A stretch of 64,000 bases of DNA from Segetibacter koreensis DSM 18137 (GCF_000374045.1 NZ_KB893314.1:207257-271256), one strand, 5' to 3'; shown: positions 19,396-28,048, counted from the first letter of the stretch. Notes: generated by a model from the letters alone, not told the origin. Program-made: numbers and translations.

Positions 19396-20127
19396 ATGAA
19401 ACAGGAAACAAATCAATTCGATGAAGCTTTACACTCTAACCGAAGAGATTTTGTAAAGAAAGGTTTGGTTGTAACGCTTTCAGGTGTTGCAGGCATGAGC
19501 CTATTGTCAGGGTGTAAAGACAAAGAAGAAAAAGAAGGGGAAGGACAGAAAGTATCGCCGCTAGAAGATTTAATGCAGGAGCATGGCCTACTCAACCGAA
19601 TATTGTTGATTTATGATACGTGCAGAACACGGCTTGAAAGCAAAACGGCGTTTCCAAAGGAAACCATAAGTAATGCGGCTAACATTATCAGAACGTTTGT
19701 TGAAGACTACCATGAAAAACAGGAAGAGCAATATTTGTTTCCACGTTTTCAAAAAGCAAATCGACTACAGATTTGGTCGATGTGCTTTTACAACAACACC
19801 GGGCAGGCAGAAGGTTGACAGACCAGATTATGCAGCTTGCCAAATCACAAACAGCTACAGAAGCTGAAAATCAAAAGCTTCTACAGCTACTTACTTCATT
19901 CAACACCATGTATCCCTCCACATGAAGCAAGAGAAGATACGGTACTTTTTCCAGCGTTCAGAAAAATTGTATCAAAGAATGAGTACGACAGCCTGGGAGA
20001 GGAATTTGAAAACAATGAACACAAATTGTTTGGTGAGGATGGCTTTGAAACAATGGTGAATAAGGTAGCCGATATTGAGAAGTCTTTGGGCATTTACGAT
20101 TTGGCACAATTCACACCTAAAATTTAG
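19396..20127 (+). pseudogene. Tat/lipoprotein hemerythrin-domain protein with two frameshifts
   Basis: The N-terminus has a twin-arginine motif, NRRDFVKKG (R16-R17), a hydrophobic stretch and a lipobox LLSGC (C40), so the intact product would be an exported lipoprotein. The rest fits a hemerythrin-like four-helix bundle: LMQEHGLLNRIL, YHEKQEEQYLFP, then in a second frame QQHRAGRRLTDQIM, and back in the first frame PPHEAREDTVLFPAFRK. The histidines and acidic residues that would hold a di-iron centre are all there, but the frame is lost near 19765 (one base missing) and regained near 19915 (one base extra). The middle ~150 bases stay coding-like in the shifted frame, so the damage is recent. 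A chromate-transporter stub follows immediately. Confidence 0.8.
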
Positions 20128-20133
20128 AACGGG

Positions 20134-20345
20134 TTGAATAGAAACACTTCCCAAGTTGCGAAGCTACTATCTAAGTTAGGTGTTACTGGATTTGGTGGTC
20201 CGACCGTTCAAATGGCTCTTTTGGAAGAAGAAGTGGTAAGAAAAATAGCATGGATGAGCGAAGAACATTTCGTGGCTTTAGTGGGGTAATAAACCTTATC
20301 CTGTCCGCAATTATTGGAATTGACCAGGCGACACATTTAGATTGA
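20134..20345 (+). pseudogene. Chromate transporter (CHR family) N-terminal stub
   Basis: From a TTG at 20134 the frame reads QVAKLLSKLGVTGFGGPTVQ, MALLEEEVVRKIAWMSEEHF and VALVG, then stops at 20289. This is the N-terminal part of CHR-family transporters (FGGP..H.A..E.E.V.....W). After the stop, other frames give NLI and traces of the NLIPGPNSTE motif to about 20345. The family has roughly 180-400 residues; only about 65 remain. Intact members export chromate or related oxyanions. It probably followed the hemerythrin gene in one transcript before both decayed. Confidence 0.75.
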
Positions 20346-20380
20346 TAGCTAATAAATTCTTATAAGTATTTCTCTACCTA

Positions 20381-20557
20381 TTAATCTTCTTCCCCGTCAC
20401 CACAGTCGATGTATCCGCAATTGAGACACTCATAGCAAAGTTCATAATCGTTATGAACCAATACAGCATCGCATCTTGGGCAATCTCTTTCAGTAAGTTT
20501 TAACCTGATTTGCTCAATAACTACCTCTTCTATTTCAATTCTTTCTGGTTGCGGCAT
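20381..20557 (-). CDS. Small Cys-rich (zinc-ribbon-like) protein, 58 residues
   Basis: A short complete frame begins MPQPERIEIEEVVIEQI and ends CGDGEED-stop. Cysteines at 26, 29, 41, 44, 47 and 52 (CPRC, then CYECLNCGYIDC) could bind one zinc ion in a ribbon-like fold. The first 25 residues are acidic and helix-prone and the tail is acidic. ATG at 20557 is the only reasonable start. It sits alone on the minus strand between the decayed chrA stub and the pnp terminator. The specific protein is not recognised; a role in protein or nucleic acid binding is only inferred from the cysteine pattern. Confidence 0.65.
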   Translation of the reverse strand: MPQPERIEIEEVVIEQIRLKLTERDCPRCDAVLVHNDYELCYECLNCGYIDCGDGEED

Positions 20558-20694
20558 ATCTCATTTTTAATGTATTCGACAATTATGGTTGTTATTACAT
20601 TAAAACAAAATTAGAACCGCATTTATCAATACAAATGATTACTTAATAACACGTGTTAATAAGTGTCAATAATGATTGTTGGAGCAGCAGGCCG

Positions 20695-20737
20695 ATAATG
20701 ACAAAAGCCTGTTTTAGAAACAGGCTTTTGTCATTAT
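20695..20737 (-). terminator. Perfect 20-bp stem hairpin after pnp
   Basis: ATAATGACAAAAGCCTGTTT, loop TAG, then the exact reverse complement. It lies 15 bases beyond the pnp stop codon. The stem ends are AT-rich, so both strands carry A/T runs and it could work in both directions. Confidence 0.85.
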
Positions 20738-20751
20738 ATAATCGAAAAAGT

Positions 20752-22917
20752 TTAACTTCTGTTATCAGAACTGTTTCTTGTCTGTTCAGGTCGTGGAGTA
20801 AATTCAGGCTTTGGCATAAGGGCTTTACGGCTCAGTTTAAATTTCCCGGTTTTAGGATCTAAACCTATCAGTTTAACTTTAATTACGTCACCTTCATTCA
20901 GTACACCTTCCATGCTTTCCAAACGCTTCCAGCTTATTTCACTAATGTGTAATAAACCTTGCTTTCCAGGCATGAATTCTACAAACGCACCAAATTCTTT
21001 TATACCTTTTACAGTCGCTTCGTATACATCACCCACTTGTGGAACGGCTACAATTCCCTTAATCCACGAAACGGCTTTATCTAAACCTTCTTTTACAGGT
21101 GAGAATATGCTTACCTCACCAACATTTCCAACCTCTTCCAGATTGATAGTTGTGCCTGTTTCGCGTTGAATTTCCTGTATAACTTTACCTTGTGGCCCGA
21201 TAACTGCACCAATAAATTCTTTATCAATAAACAGTTTTTCCATTCTCGGAGCATGTGGTTTCACCTCCCCACGAGCTTCTGGCATACATTCATACATTGC
21301 ATCAAGAATATGCAGACGTCCCCTACGTGCCTGCTCCAAAGCCTCAGTCATAACTTCCATGCTAAGGCCATCTACTTTAATGTCCATCTGCACTCCACAA
21401 ATTCCATCCCGCGTACCGGTAACTTTAAAGTCCATGTCTCCTAAATGATCTTCATCGCCAAGGATATCTGTAAGAATTGCATATTTGCCATCTTCGCGGG
21501 TGATTAATCCCATAGCAACACCGCCTACATGTTTGCCAATAGGTACACCAGCGTCCATAAGAGCAAGCGAACCGGCACAGACAGTAGCCATAGATGAGGA
21601 ACCATTACTCTCGAGGATATCACTTACCACACGTACGGTATAAGGATAATCATTGCCCGGCATCATTTGTTTTAAACTACGCATTGCAAGATTTCCGTGA
21701 CCAACTTCTCTTCGTCCCGGACCTCTCATCATTTTTACCTCACCGGTAGAAAAAGGAGGAAAATTATAATGGAGAATGAAATTGCTATACTCAGATTTTG
21801 CTGCACTTTCAATTAGTAGTTCGTCTAATTTAGTTCCGAACGTAACGGTTGTCAGAGATTGCGTTTCACCTCTTGTAAATAATGCAGAACCATGCGGTGT
21901 CGGTAACGGATCTACCTCCATAGCTAACGGACGAACATCTTCTAATCCTCGGCCATCTAACCGGATCCTATCATCAAGCATCATGTTTCTTACCTCTTCC
22001 CACTGAAGGTCGGCGTAATATTTCTTTGCAAGTTTCTTATCTACATCAGTCGCTTCTTCACCCAAACTTGCAATTAATTCGTCTTTTATAATACCAAAAG
22101 CTTCACTTCTTGCATGCTTTCCCGATCCGCTTCTCGCTATAATTCCTACTCTTTCCTTAGCAAAAGCATATACTTTTTGCCTGATTTCTTCATTTTGCTC
22201 GGGCTTAGGGTACTCTCTTTTGCCTTGCACACCTACCTTTTCCCTTAATTCCTGTTGTGCCTTAATTTGTACTTTAATAGCATCATGAGCAATTTGTAAC
22301 ACATTTACCAATTCCGCTTCAGAACATTCTTTTGCTTCACCTTCTACCATCATCAGGTTCTTCTCTGTAGCAGCTATAATAAATTCGTAATCAGCTTTTT
22401 CTAATTGAGATCGTGTAGGGTTTATAACTATTTCGCCATTAATGCGAGCAATTCTTACCTCGCTTATAATTTCTTTAATAGGAATGTCAGAAACTGCAAG
22501 TGCGGCAGAAGCAGCAAGGCATGCGAGAGAATCAGGCATTACTTCAACATCACTCGAAATCAGGCTTATTAATACCTGCACTTCACAAAAATAGTCTTCA
22601 GGAAACAATGGACGTAGGGCTCTGTCTATCAGACGACTTGTCAATATTTCATAATCGTTTAACCTGGCTTCCCGTTTAAAAAAAGACCCGGGAATGCGAC
22701 CGGCAGAGGCAAATTTTTCCTGGTAGTCTACAGAAAGCGGAAAAAAATCTTGTCCTTCACGAGGTTCGTGGTTTGCTACAACAGTAGCTAATAAAATGCA
22801 ATTTCCCTGTCGTACAGTAACTGCCCCATCAGCCTGGCGGGCTAGTTTTCCGGTCTCAATACTGACTGCACGGCCGGCGCCAATATCGAAATTCACATTA
22901 ATAGGTTGAGATAACAT
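20752..22917 (-). CDS. pnp: Polyribonucleotide nucleotidyltransferase (PNPase)
   Basis: A 721-residue exoribonuclease that degrades RNA 3'->5' by phosphorolysis, usually as a trimer in the cytosol. Domains in order: first RNase PH-like (about 1-215), helical linker, second RNase PH-like (about 315-550) with the catalytic pattern GDMDFKVTGT then GVQMDIK, KH domain (about 560-620, GAVIGPQGKVIQEIQ), and S1 domain (about 625-695, GDVYEATVKGIKEFGAFVEF). The length is standard. It follows rpsO on the minus strand with an intrinsic terminator between them, the classical rpsO-pnp arrangement, so read-through or a separate promoter is needed. The frame is intact and the start ATG at 22917 fits the family. 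Confidence 0.98.
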   Translation of the reverse strand: MLSQPINVNFDIGAGRAVSIETGKLARQADGAVTVRQGNCILLATVVANHEPREGQDFFPLSVDYQEKFASAGRIPGSFFKREARLNDYEILTSRLIDRALRPLFPEDYFCEVQVLISLISSDVEVMPDSLACLAASAALAVSDIPIKEIISEVRIARINGEIVINPTRSQLEKADYEFIIAATEKNLMMVEGEAKECSEAELVNVLQIAHDAIKVQIKAQQELREKVGVQGKREYPKPEQNEEIRQKVYAFAKERVGIIARSGSGKHARSEAFGIIKDELIASLGEEATDVDKKLAKKYYADLQWEEVRNMMLDDRIRLDGRGLEDVRPLAMEVDPLPTPHGSALFTRGETQSLTTVTFGTKLDELLIESAAKSEYSNFILHYNFPPFSTGEVKMMRGPGRREVGHGNLAMRSLKQMMPGNDYPYTVRVVSDILESNGSSSMATVCAGSLALMDAGVPIGKHVGGVAMGLITREDGKYAILTDILGDEDHLGDMDFKVTGTRDGICGVQMDIKVDGLSMEVMTEALEQARRGRLHILDAMYECMPEARGEVKPHAPRMEKLFIDKEFIGAVIGPQGKVIQEIQRETGTTINLEEVGNVGEVSIFSPVKEGLDKAVSWIKGIVAVPQVGDVYEATVKGIKEFGAFVEFMPGKQGLLHISEISWKRLESMEGVLNEGDVIKVKLIGLDPKTGKFKLSRKALMPKPEFTPRPEQTRNSSDNRS

Positions 22918-23029
22918 ATAGATTACAATGTTTTAAGACGGGAAAAAGATGCAAGAGGAGAAAAAAGCATCTCACTTCCCGATTTTATAAATTAAAATGT
23001 TTGCAGCAAGAAGGAACAAACACAAAAAA

Positions 23030-23065
23030 CTATTCCCAACTGAATAATTTAACAGTTGGGAATAG
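23030..23065 (-). terminator. Intrinsic terminator between rpsO and pnp
   Basis: A perfect 13-bp stem CTATTCCCAACTG...CAGTTGGGAATAG with a 10-base loop is followed on the minus strand by TTTTTTG. It lies 21 bases after the rpsO stop, so it should end most rpsO transcripts before pnp. Confidence 0.9.
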
Positions 23066-23086
23066 CGAATATCATATAGAAAAAAA

Positions 23087-23356
23087 TTATTTTCTTAAGC
23101 CTAACTTTTCGATTAAGGCGCGGTAGCCCTGCAGATTATGCCTTTGTAAATAGATAAGTAAGCTTTTGCGCTTACCAACCAATTGCATTAGACCGCGATG
23201 GGTAGAAAAATCTTTTTTGTTTTCCTGTAAGTGCTTAGAAATCTGGCCAATTCGTTCTGTTAATAATGCTATCTGACCTTCAATAGAACCTGTATTTTCT
23301 GCTCTCCCAGCGAATTCAGTAAAAATACTCGCTTTTTTTTCAGTTGTTAACGACAT
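23087..23356 (-). CDS. rpsO: 30S ribosomal protein S15
   Basis: At 89 residues it has exactly the usual S15 length. It binds the central domain of 16S rRNA early in 30S assembly. Recognisable segments are GSIEGQIALLTERIGQISKH, HLQENKKDFSTHRGL and the end LVGKRKSLLIYLQ. It lies upstream of pnp on the same strand as in most bacteria. In several species S15 represses its own translation by binding its leader; the leader here is about 50 bases and no specific fold was assigned. A TACTTTTG promoter box lies upstream. Confidence 0.97.
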   Translation of the reverse strand: MSLTTEKKASIFTEFAGRAENTGSIEGQIALLTERIGQISKHLQENKKDFSTHRGLMQLVGKRKSLLIYLQRHNLQGYRALIEKLGLRK

Positions 23357-23412
23357 CTCAAGTTGTTTAATTAAATAGACACCAATTTTTTTTATTTTCT
23401 TTTTATCGGCTG

Positions 23413-23444
23413 CAAAAGTAGGATAATATTATAAAAAGCCGAAA
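23413..23444 (-). promoter_or_regulatory. Bacteroidota-type promoter for rpsO
   Basis: On the minus strand TTTC-N20-TACTTTTG closely matches the TTTG-N19/21-TAnnTTTG consensus of the bacteroidotal primary sigma factor. Transcription would start near 23406, about 50 bases before the rpsO ATG. The rest of the 303-base gap to the DoxX-like gene is AT-rich, with no other feature seen. Confidence 0.7.
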
Positions 23445-23659
23445 TTATAAAAAACAAATTTTGAATTATTTAAGGTATGCACAGCATTTACATTATTTTT
23501 TAAATAAAAATCTATGTTTTATCCATTTATATTAATAATTATTGCTGTTTTTTCCTGTTTTTTGTTATGAAAAATTTTAAAAATCAAAAAATGGAAAAAG
23601 CAAATAAATAGTAGTAAATTAGCATAAGTTCTTTTTTTACAACAATAAAAACTCACCTT

Positions 23660-24115
23660 ATGAATTACCTGCAAAGTTTTGAGCACTGGGGTGATACCCA
23701 TCATCCTAAGTGGGTAGATATAGTACGGATAGGTTTGGGTGCTTTCTTATGTTACAAAGGCATTGATTTTCTTCGTAATATGGGGGTCATAAATGGCCTT
23801 TTAGCAAACCATCTTTCATTCGGTTCTTTTACAATTGTCATGTTAGGTCATTATATTGTATTTGCGCACATACTCGGCGGAATTTTTCTGGCCATGGGAG
23901 TTCTTACCCGCTTTGCATGCATTATACAAATACCAATATTACTTGGAGCACTGATTATGGTGAATTGGTCTCAGGATATGCTAAGACCTTACTCTCAATT
24001 GCTAATTACCATTGTAGTATTGCTTTTGCTGATATATTTTTTAATTGCAGGAAATGGTAAACTGGCAGTTAGTTTTGATGAACCGGAAGAAAAAGCAAAT
24101 AAACATGTAGTATAA
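23660..24115 (+). CDS. DoxX-like four-helix membrane protein
   Basis: A 151-residue protein with four predicted membrane segments (about 22-40, 60-80, 85-105 and 115-135), matching the DoxX/SURF4-like family. Typical features are the short cytosolic N-terminus, WVDIVRIGLGAFLCYKGIDF in the first helix, and HILGGIFLAMGVLTRFACII in the third. Members are inner-membrane proteins linked to quinone or thiol redox and stress responses, but the biochemical role is often unknown. It is monocistronic on the plus strand, divergent from rpsO, with an AT-rich leader. The charged C-terminus (DEPEEKANKHVV) is cytosolic. Confidence 0.82.
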   Translation: MNYLQSFEHWGDTHHPKWVDIVRIGLGAFLCYKGIDFLRNMGVINGLLANHLSFGSFTIVMLGHYIVFAHILGGIFLAMGVLTRFACIIQIPILLGALIMVNWSQDMLRPYSQLLITIVVLLLLIYFLIAGNGKLAVSFDEPEEKANKHVV

Positions 24116-24263
24116 TAGATATCAAACATAACAACTTTTCGTATAAACTGAGCCCTTAATATTCATCAATTAAGGCCCTATAATGCTAATATTAATTAAT
24201 TTCCATTCAAAACAATTCACAATTATAAAAGCATTTCTTACATGATAAGGAATCTTTTAATAG

Positions 24264-24295
24264 TTTGTTTATAGCCTTACACCCTGCTATATTTG
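24264..24295 (+). promoter_or_regulatory. Perfect Bacteroidota promoter for the first GT4 gene
   Basis: TTTG (24264-24267), a 20-base spacer, then TATATTTG (24288-24295) exactly match the TTTG-N19/21-TAnnTTTG consensus. The start site would be near 24302, about 10 bases before the TTG start codon, so the leader is very short and the start choice is supported. Confidence 0.8.
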
Positions 24296-24311
24296 TCGAC
24301 AACCCTTTCAT

Positions 24312-25436
24312 TTGAAAAATCTAACCTTTACGGTTATTAACGACATTACGTACGACCAAAGAATGCACCGCATCTGCAACACTTTGGCCAATGCCGGTTA
24401 TCATGTTTTGCTGATCGGAAGAAAATTATCCTCCTCGCACCCTTTAGTAATACAGTCTTATAAACAAAAACGATTACCATGTTTTTTCAAAAAAGGGAAA
24501 TTGATGTATGTTGAATACAATCTCCGTTTGCTTTTTTACTTGCTATATATTTCTTCTGATTGTTACTGTGCTATTGACCTCGATACTATTTTACCCAACT
24601 ATTTTGCGTCTGTTATTAAAAGAAAAAAAAGGGTATATGATGCTCATGAACTTTTTACTGAGCAAAAGGAAATTGTAACGCGCCGTAGTATTCATAAGTT
24701 CTGGCTGCAGGTGGAGAAGTTTGCTGTCCCGAGATTTATAAATGGTTATACGGTTAATGATTTTATAGCAACTGAATTTAAACGAAGATATGGAGTCAAT
24801 TATGCGGTAGTAAGAAACTTACCTAACCGTAGCCATTATCAACCTCATCCCGATAAAAAAAGTCCTTTTATTATTTACCAGGGAGCAGTAAACGAAGGGC
24901 GAAGTTTCGAAACCCTTATCCCGGCAATGAAAAAGGTAAATGCATCACTGAAAATCTACGGACATGGTAATTTTTTTGACGAGGTTGCAAATCTTATTAT
25001 CAAATATAAAGTTGAAGATAAAGTGGAATTGAAAGGACTAGTTGTTCCCGAAGAATTGAGAAAAATAACACCCACTGCTTTTGCCGCCGTTATGCTTTTT
25101 GAAGATAAAGGTCTCAATCAGTATCATTCGCTTGCAAATCGTTTTTTTGATTACATAATGGCTGGCGTTCCCCAGGTCTGCGTAAGTTATCCTGAATATA
25201 AAGCTATTAATGATAAATATCGTGTTGCATGCCTTATCGACAATACAAACGCTGAAACTATATCATCTGCTTTAAACAATCTGCTTGTTAATGATGTTTA
25301 TTATAACACACTACAACAAAATTGCCTCAAGGCAAGGGAAGAATTAAACTGGCAGTCAGAAGAAAAAATTATAATAGCTTTTTATAAAAAGATTTTCAAT
25401 AATGGCAGACTTCCACCAGGTGATAAATTAAAATGA
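24312..25436 (+). CDS. Glycosyltransferase, GT4-like
   Basis: A 374-residue cytosolic or membrane-associated sugar transferase with a GT-B shape. The N-terminal domain (LTFTVINDITYDQRMHRI, then YHVLLIGRK) would bind the acceptor, and the C-terminal nucleotide-sugar domain starts near 190 (PFIIYQGAVNEGRSFETL) with the E-rich motif region RFFDYIMAGVPQVC. YDAHELFTEQKEI is common in this subfamily. The start is TTG at 24312, supported by the perfect promoter ending 16 bases before it; the next in-frame ATG would remove the conserved first strand. Its stop overlaps the ATG of a 12-residue remnant frame. With the next transferase it probably decorates a surface glycan. Confidence 0.85.
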   Translation: MKNLTFTVINDITYDQRMHRICNTLANAGYHVLLIGRKLSSSHPLVIQSYKQKRLPCFFKKGKLMYVEYNLRLLFYLLYISSDCYCAIDLDTILPNYFASVIKRKKRVYDAHELFTEQKEIVTRRSIHKFWLQVEKFAVPRFINGYTVNDFIATEFKRRYGVNYAVVRNLPNRSHYQPHPDKKSPFIIYQGAVNEGRSFETLIPAMKKVNASLKIYGHGNFFDEVANLIIKYKVEDKVELKGLVVPEELRKITPTAFAAVMLFEDKGLNQYHSLANRFFDYIMAGVPQVCVSYPEYKAINDKYRVACLIDNTNAETISSALNNLLVNDVYYNTLQQNCLKAREELNWQSEEKIIIAFYKKIFNNGRLPPGDKLK

Positions 25437-25471
25437 AAATATTATTGGTAACGAAACATTTCACTAAGTAA
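25433..25471 (+). pseudogene. Twelve-codon frame resembling a lost glycosyltransferase start
   Basis: MKILLVTKHFTK-stop begins with an ATG that overlaps the TGA of the preceding gene (ATGA). MKILLVTKHF is a very common beginning of GT4 proteins, so this may be the stub of a deleted transferase gene. It could equally be a chance peptide. Confidence 0.4.
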
Positions 25472-25495
25472 AATCTGAAAACAGACAAAAACCCT

Positions 25496-26617
25496 TTGGA
25501 TAAGCATCTTCACATAATTTGTTTAAACGTTCCTTATCCTGTTGATTATGGTGGTGTTTTCGATCTTTTTTATAAACTTCCTGCACTGCAGCAACAGGGT
25601 GTAAAAATTCATTTACATTGTTTTGAATACGGCCGGGGCGAGCAGCCTGAGCTTAACAAATATTGTGAGAGTGTCCATTATTATAAACGCAAGACAGGGA
25701 TTAAAGGGATATCGATCAGGTACCCATACATAGTGAGTAGCAGAAGTAATAAAACTTTATTACAGAAATTAACAGAAGATGATTATCCCATTTTGATGGA
25801 AGGTATACACTGCACCTATTTGCTAAATGATAAAAGATTTAATCAGCGAAGGTGTTTTATAAGACTCCATAATGTTGAACACATTTATTACCGTCACTTA
25901 TATTGCAATACAACATCGGTCTTTAAAAAGGTATACTTTTTCCTCGAGAGTAAAATTTTAAACAGGTACGAAAAAAAAATAGCTGCAAAGGGAACTTTTT
26001 GGAGTGTGACTGAAAAAGATGCTGAAACATATAGAAAACTAGGTTGCGGTAAAATTAAATTCTTGCCGCTGTTCTTACCACCATGGACGATCAGGACCAG
26101 TGAAGGTAAAGGCAGTTTTTGTTTGTATCATGGTGACCTAGGTGTAGCCGAAAACGAGAAAGCGGCAATATGGCTAATGAAATATGTTTTTAATTACCTG
26201 CAGATACCATTTGTTATAGCTGGAAAAGATCCTACGCAACGCGTCGCGAAATTGTTTCATAAGACGAATACAACTTGTCTTATTGCAAATCCCAACGAGA
26301 AGGAGATGCAGGATTTGATATCAAAGGCACATATTAATATTATTCCATCGTTCAATTCTACCGGCATAAAATTAAAACTTATTAATGCTTTATTCAACGG
26401 CCGCCATTGTATAGTAAATGAGCAAACTATTGAAGGAACAAATCTTGAAAAAGCCTGCCAGATTGCTACTGATGCAAATACATTTAAATTATTAATTCAA
26501 CAATTGTACGGGCAACCTTTCACGCGAGATGATTTGAACATAAGACACCAGCTTCTCGATAACATGTTTAATAACGAAAAGAACGCAAAGCAAATAGTAG
26601 AATGGATTTGGGAATAG
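25496..26617 (+). CDS. Glycosyltransferase, GT4-like
   Basis: A 373-residue GT-B type transferase. It begins HIICLNVPYPVDYGGVFDLF, the usual first strand and glycine loop of GT4 proteins that manage a sugar donor, and has RLHNVEHIYYRHLY in the N-terminal domain. The C-terminal domain carries FCLYHGDLGVAENEKAAIWL, FVIAGKDP and INIIPSFNSTGIKLKLINAL, the donor-binding region with G(I/T)K..L.NAL. The start is TTG at 25496; no earlier or nearby ATG fits. It follows the first GT4 gene by 59 bases and is probably co-transcribed. The exact sugar cannot be told. Confidence 0.82.
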   Translation: MDKHLHIICLNVPYPVDYGGVFDLFYKLPALQQQGVKIHLHCFEYGRGEQPELNKYCESVHYYKRKTGIKGISIRYPYIVSSRSNKTLLQKLTEDDYPILMEGIHCTYLLNDKRFNQRRCFIRLHNVEHIYYRHLYCNTTSVFKKVYFFLESKILNRYEKKIAAKGTFWSVTEKDAETYRKLGCGKIKFLPLFLPPWTIRTSEGKGSFCLYHGDLGVAENEKAAIWLMKYVFNYLQIPFVIAGKDPTQRVAKLFHKTNTTCLIANPNEKEMQDLISKAHINIIPSFNSTGIKLKLINALFNGRHCIVNEQTIEGTNLEKACQIATDANTFKLLIQQLYGQPFTRDDLNIRHQLLDNMFNNEKNAKQIVEWIWE

Positions 26618-26706
26618 ATGCCAGAAAGCTATATAAGTATAGCAGTTTTTACTCTAGAAAAACGATCTTAGTTCTACATCCGGGGGAGTAGGTTGGCGGG
26701 AAATAG

Positions 26707-26714
26707 TACTTTTG
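26707..26714 (+). promoter_or_regulatory. TACTTTTG promoter box for the MATE gene
   Basis: TACTTTTG matches the TAnnTTTG -7 element. The upstream -33 position is CGGGGG-like, not TTTG. If used, transcription starts around 26721, almost at the ATG (26723), which favours 26723 over the upstream TTG at 26693 as the start. Confidence 0.5.
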
Positions 26715-26722
26715 CGCTCCAC

Positions 26723-28048
26723 ATGTTTAAAGAATTTTCAAAAACATTTAAAATAGCTTTACCGCTTATTATCAGTAACGTTTCACAGGTCGGTTTGGGA
26801 CTGATAGACAGCGCAATGATCGGTGCAGTTGATTATCACCAGCTGGCAGCTTCTTCTCTTGTGTTAAATGTTATTGCCATTCCACAAATATTAGGTATGG
26901 GAATGGCAATTGCAGTTTCTCCGATGACAGCAATTGCCAACGGACAAAAAGATATCTTTAAGGCTTCCGTGGTTTTGTACAACGGTTTCGTACTCACTAC
27001 ACTCGTAGCAATAATGATTTCTGCAACACTTGTTTTGTGCAATCCGCTTTTATTTCATTTAGGACAGGATGAGAAAGTAGCCACGTACGCAGTACCCTTT
27101 TTTAAATTAATTGCCTGGTCGCTGATACCAATGTTGATGTTTGCCTCGGTAAAACAATTTTGCGATGGTCTTGAATATACAAAAACAGCAATGACATTGT
27201 CCCTGATCTCATTACCCCTTAATGCATTTTTAAACTGGATTTTAATTTATGGAAGATTTGGTTTTCCACGTCTTGAGCTGGCAGGTGCAGGTTTAGGAAC
27301 ACTAATTACGCGAACAATAATTGCCATAACATTAATAGTAATTGTATTTCGGCATAAGTTATTTTATAAGTATATCTCAATAAGAACAAGGGCATGGAAG
27401 ATTAACGGAAAAACGTGTAAAGAACTGTTGCATATCGGTGTTCCAACAAGTGTTCAATACGGGTTAGAAGTAGCGGCTTTTTCTGTGTCAGGAGTTATGA
27501 TAGGCTGGTTAGGTGCAGCTTCACAGGCTGCGCACCAGATCGCTTTAAATCTTGCCACCGCTACTTTTATGGCTGCTTCAGGTTTGGCATTGGCAGGCTC
27601 AATCAGGGTTTCAAATGCTTTTGGCAGAGGCGAAAAAAATTTAATGAGACATATTGGACTAAGCACTATAGCAGGAGGATTGATTTATGGCTTACTGTGC
27701 GGAATATTATTTGTAACGTTTAGAAATACGCTTCCTGTGTTATTTACAAATAATGCAGAGGTAGCGGCAGTTTCTTCTTCTTTACTCATTTTCGCCGCAT
27801 TATTTCAAATTTCTGATGCTACACAATCTATAGGTGTTGGCTTGTTACGGGGTATAAGAGATGTAAAGCTTCCTACTGCCTTTGTTGCTATAGCTTACTG
27901 GCTAATTGGTATTCCAATTGGATATTTTCTATCGTTTAAATTAAAAATGGGAGCATCAGGTATATGGCTTGGTTTTGTGACCGGACTTACTGCTTCTTCC
28001 ATTTTGCTAAATACCCGTTTTCTGAAAAAAAGTAAAATAGTAATATAA
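26723..28048 (+). CDS. MATE family efflux transporter (DinF/NorM-like)
   Basis: A ~441-residue inner-membrane protein with about twelve hydrophobic segments in two related halves, using an ion gradient to export organic cations or other small molecules. Family signs are IALPLIISNVSQVGLGLIDS in helix 1, PLNAFLNWILIYG, and in the second half GVPTSVQYGLEVAAFSVSGV. Near the end, GVGLLRGIRDVKLPTAFVAI is the conserved G..LRG..D. stretch. I chose ATG at 26723: an upstream TTG would overlap the promoter box and adds a segment unlike the family. It follows the two GT4 genes but probably has its own promoter. Lipid-linked sugar flippases are a related superfamily, but the sequence looks like MATE. Confidence 0.9.
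   Translation: MFKEFSKTFKIALPLIISNVSQVGLGLIDSAMIGAVDYHQLAASSLVLNVIAIPQILGMGMAIAVSPMTAIANGQKDIFKASVVLYNGFVLTTLVAIMISATLVLCNPLLFHLGQDEKVATYAVPFFKLIAWSLIPMLMFASVKQFCDGLEYTKTAMTLSLISLPLNAFLNWILIYGRFGFPRLELAGAGLGTLITRTIIAITLIVIVFRHKLFYKYISIRTRAWKINGKTCKELLHIGVPTSVQYGLEVAAFSVSGVMIGWLGAASQAAHQIALNLATATFMAASGLALAGSIRVSNAFGRGEKNLMRHIGLSTIAGGLIYGLLCGILFVTFRNTLPVLFTNNAEVAAVSSSLLIFAALFQISDATQSIGVGLLRGIRDVKLPTAFVAIAYWLIGIPIGYFLSFKLKMGASGIWLGFVTGLTASSILLNTRFLKKSKIVI

Noticed and set aside
20752..23356. S15 or PNPase leader riboswitch-like structure
   Set aside because: Apart from the intrinsic terminator, no fold with recognisable conserved bases could be assigned from the sequence alone.
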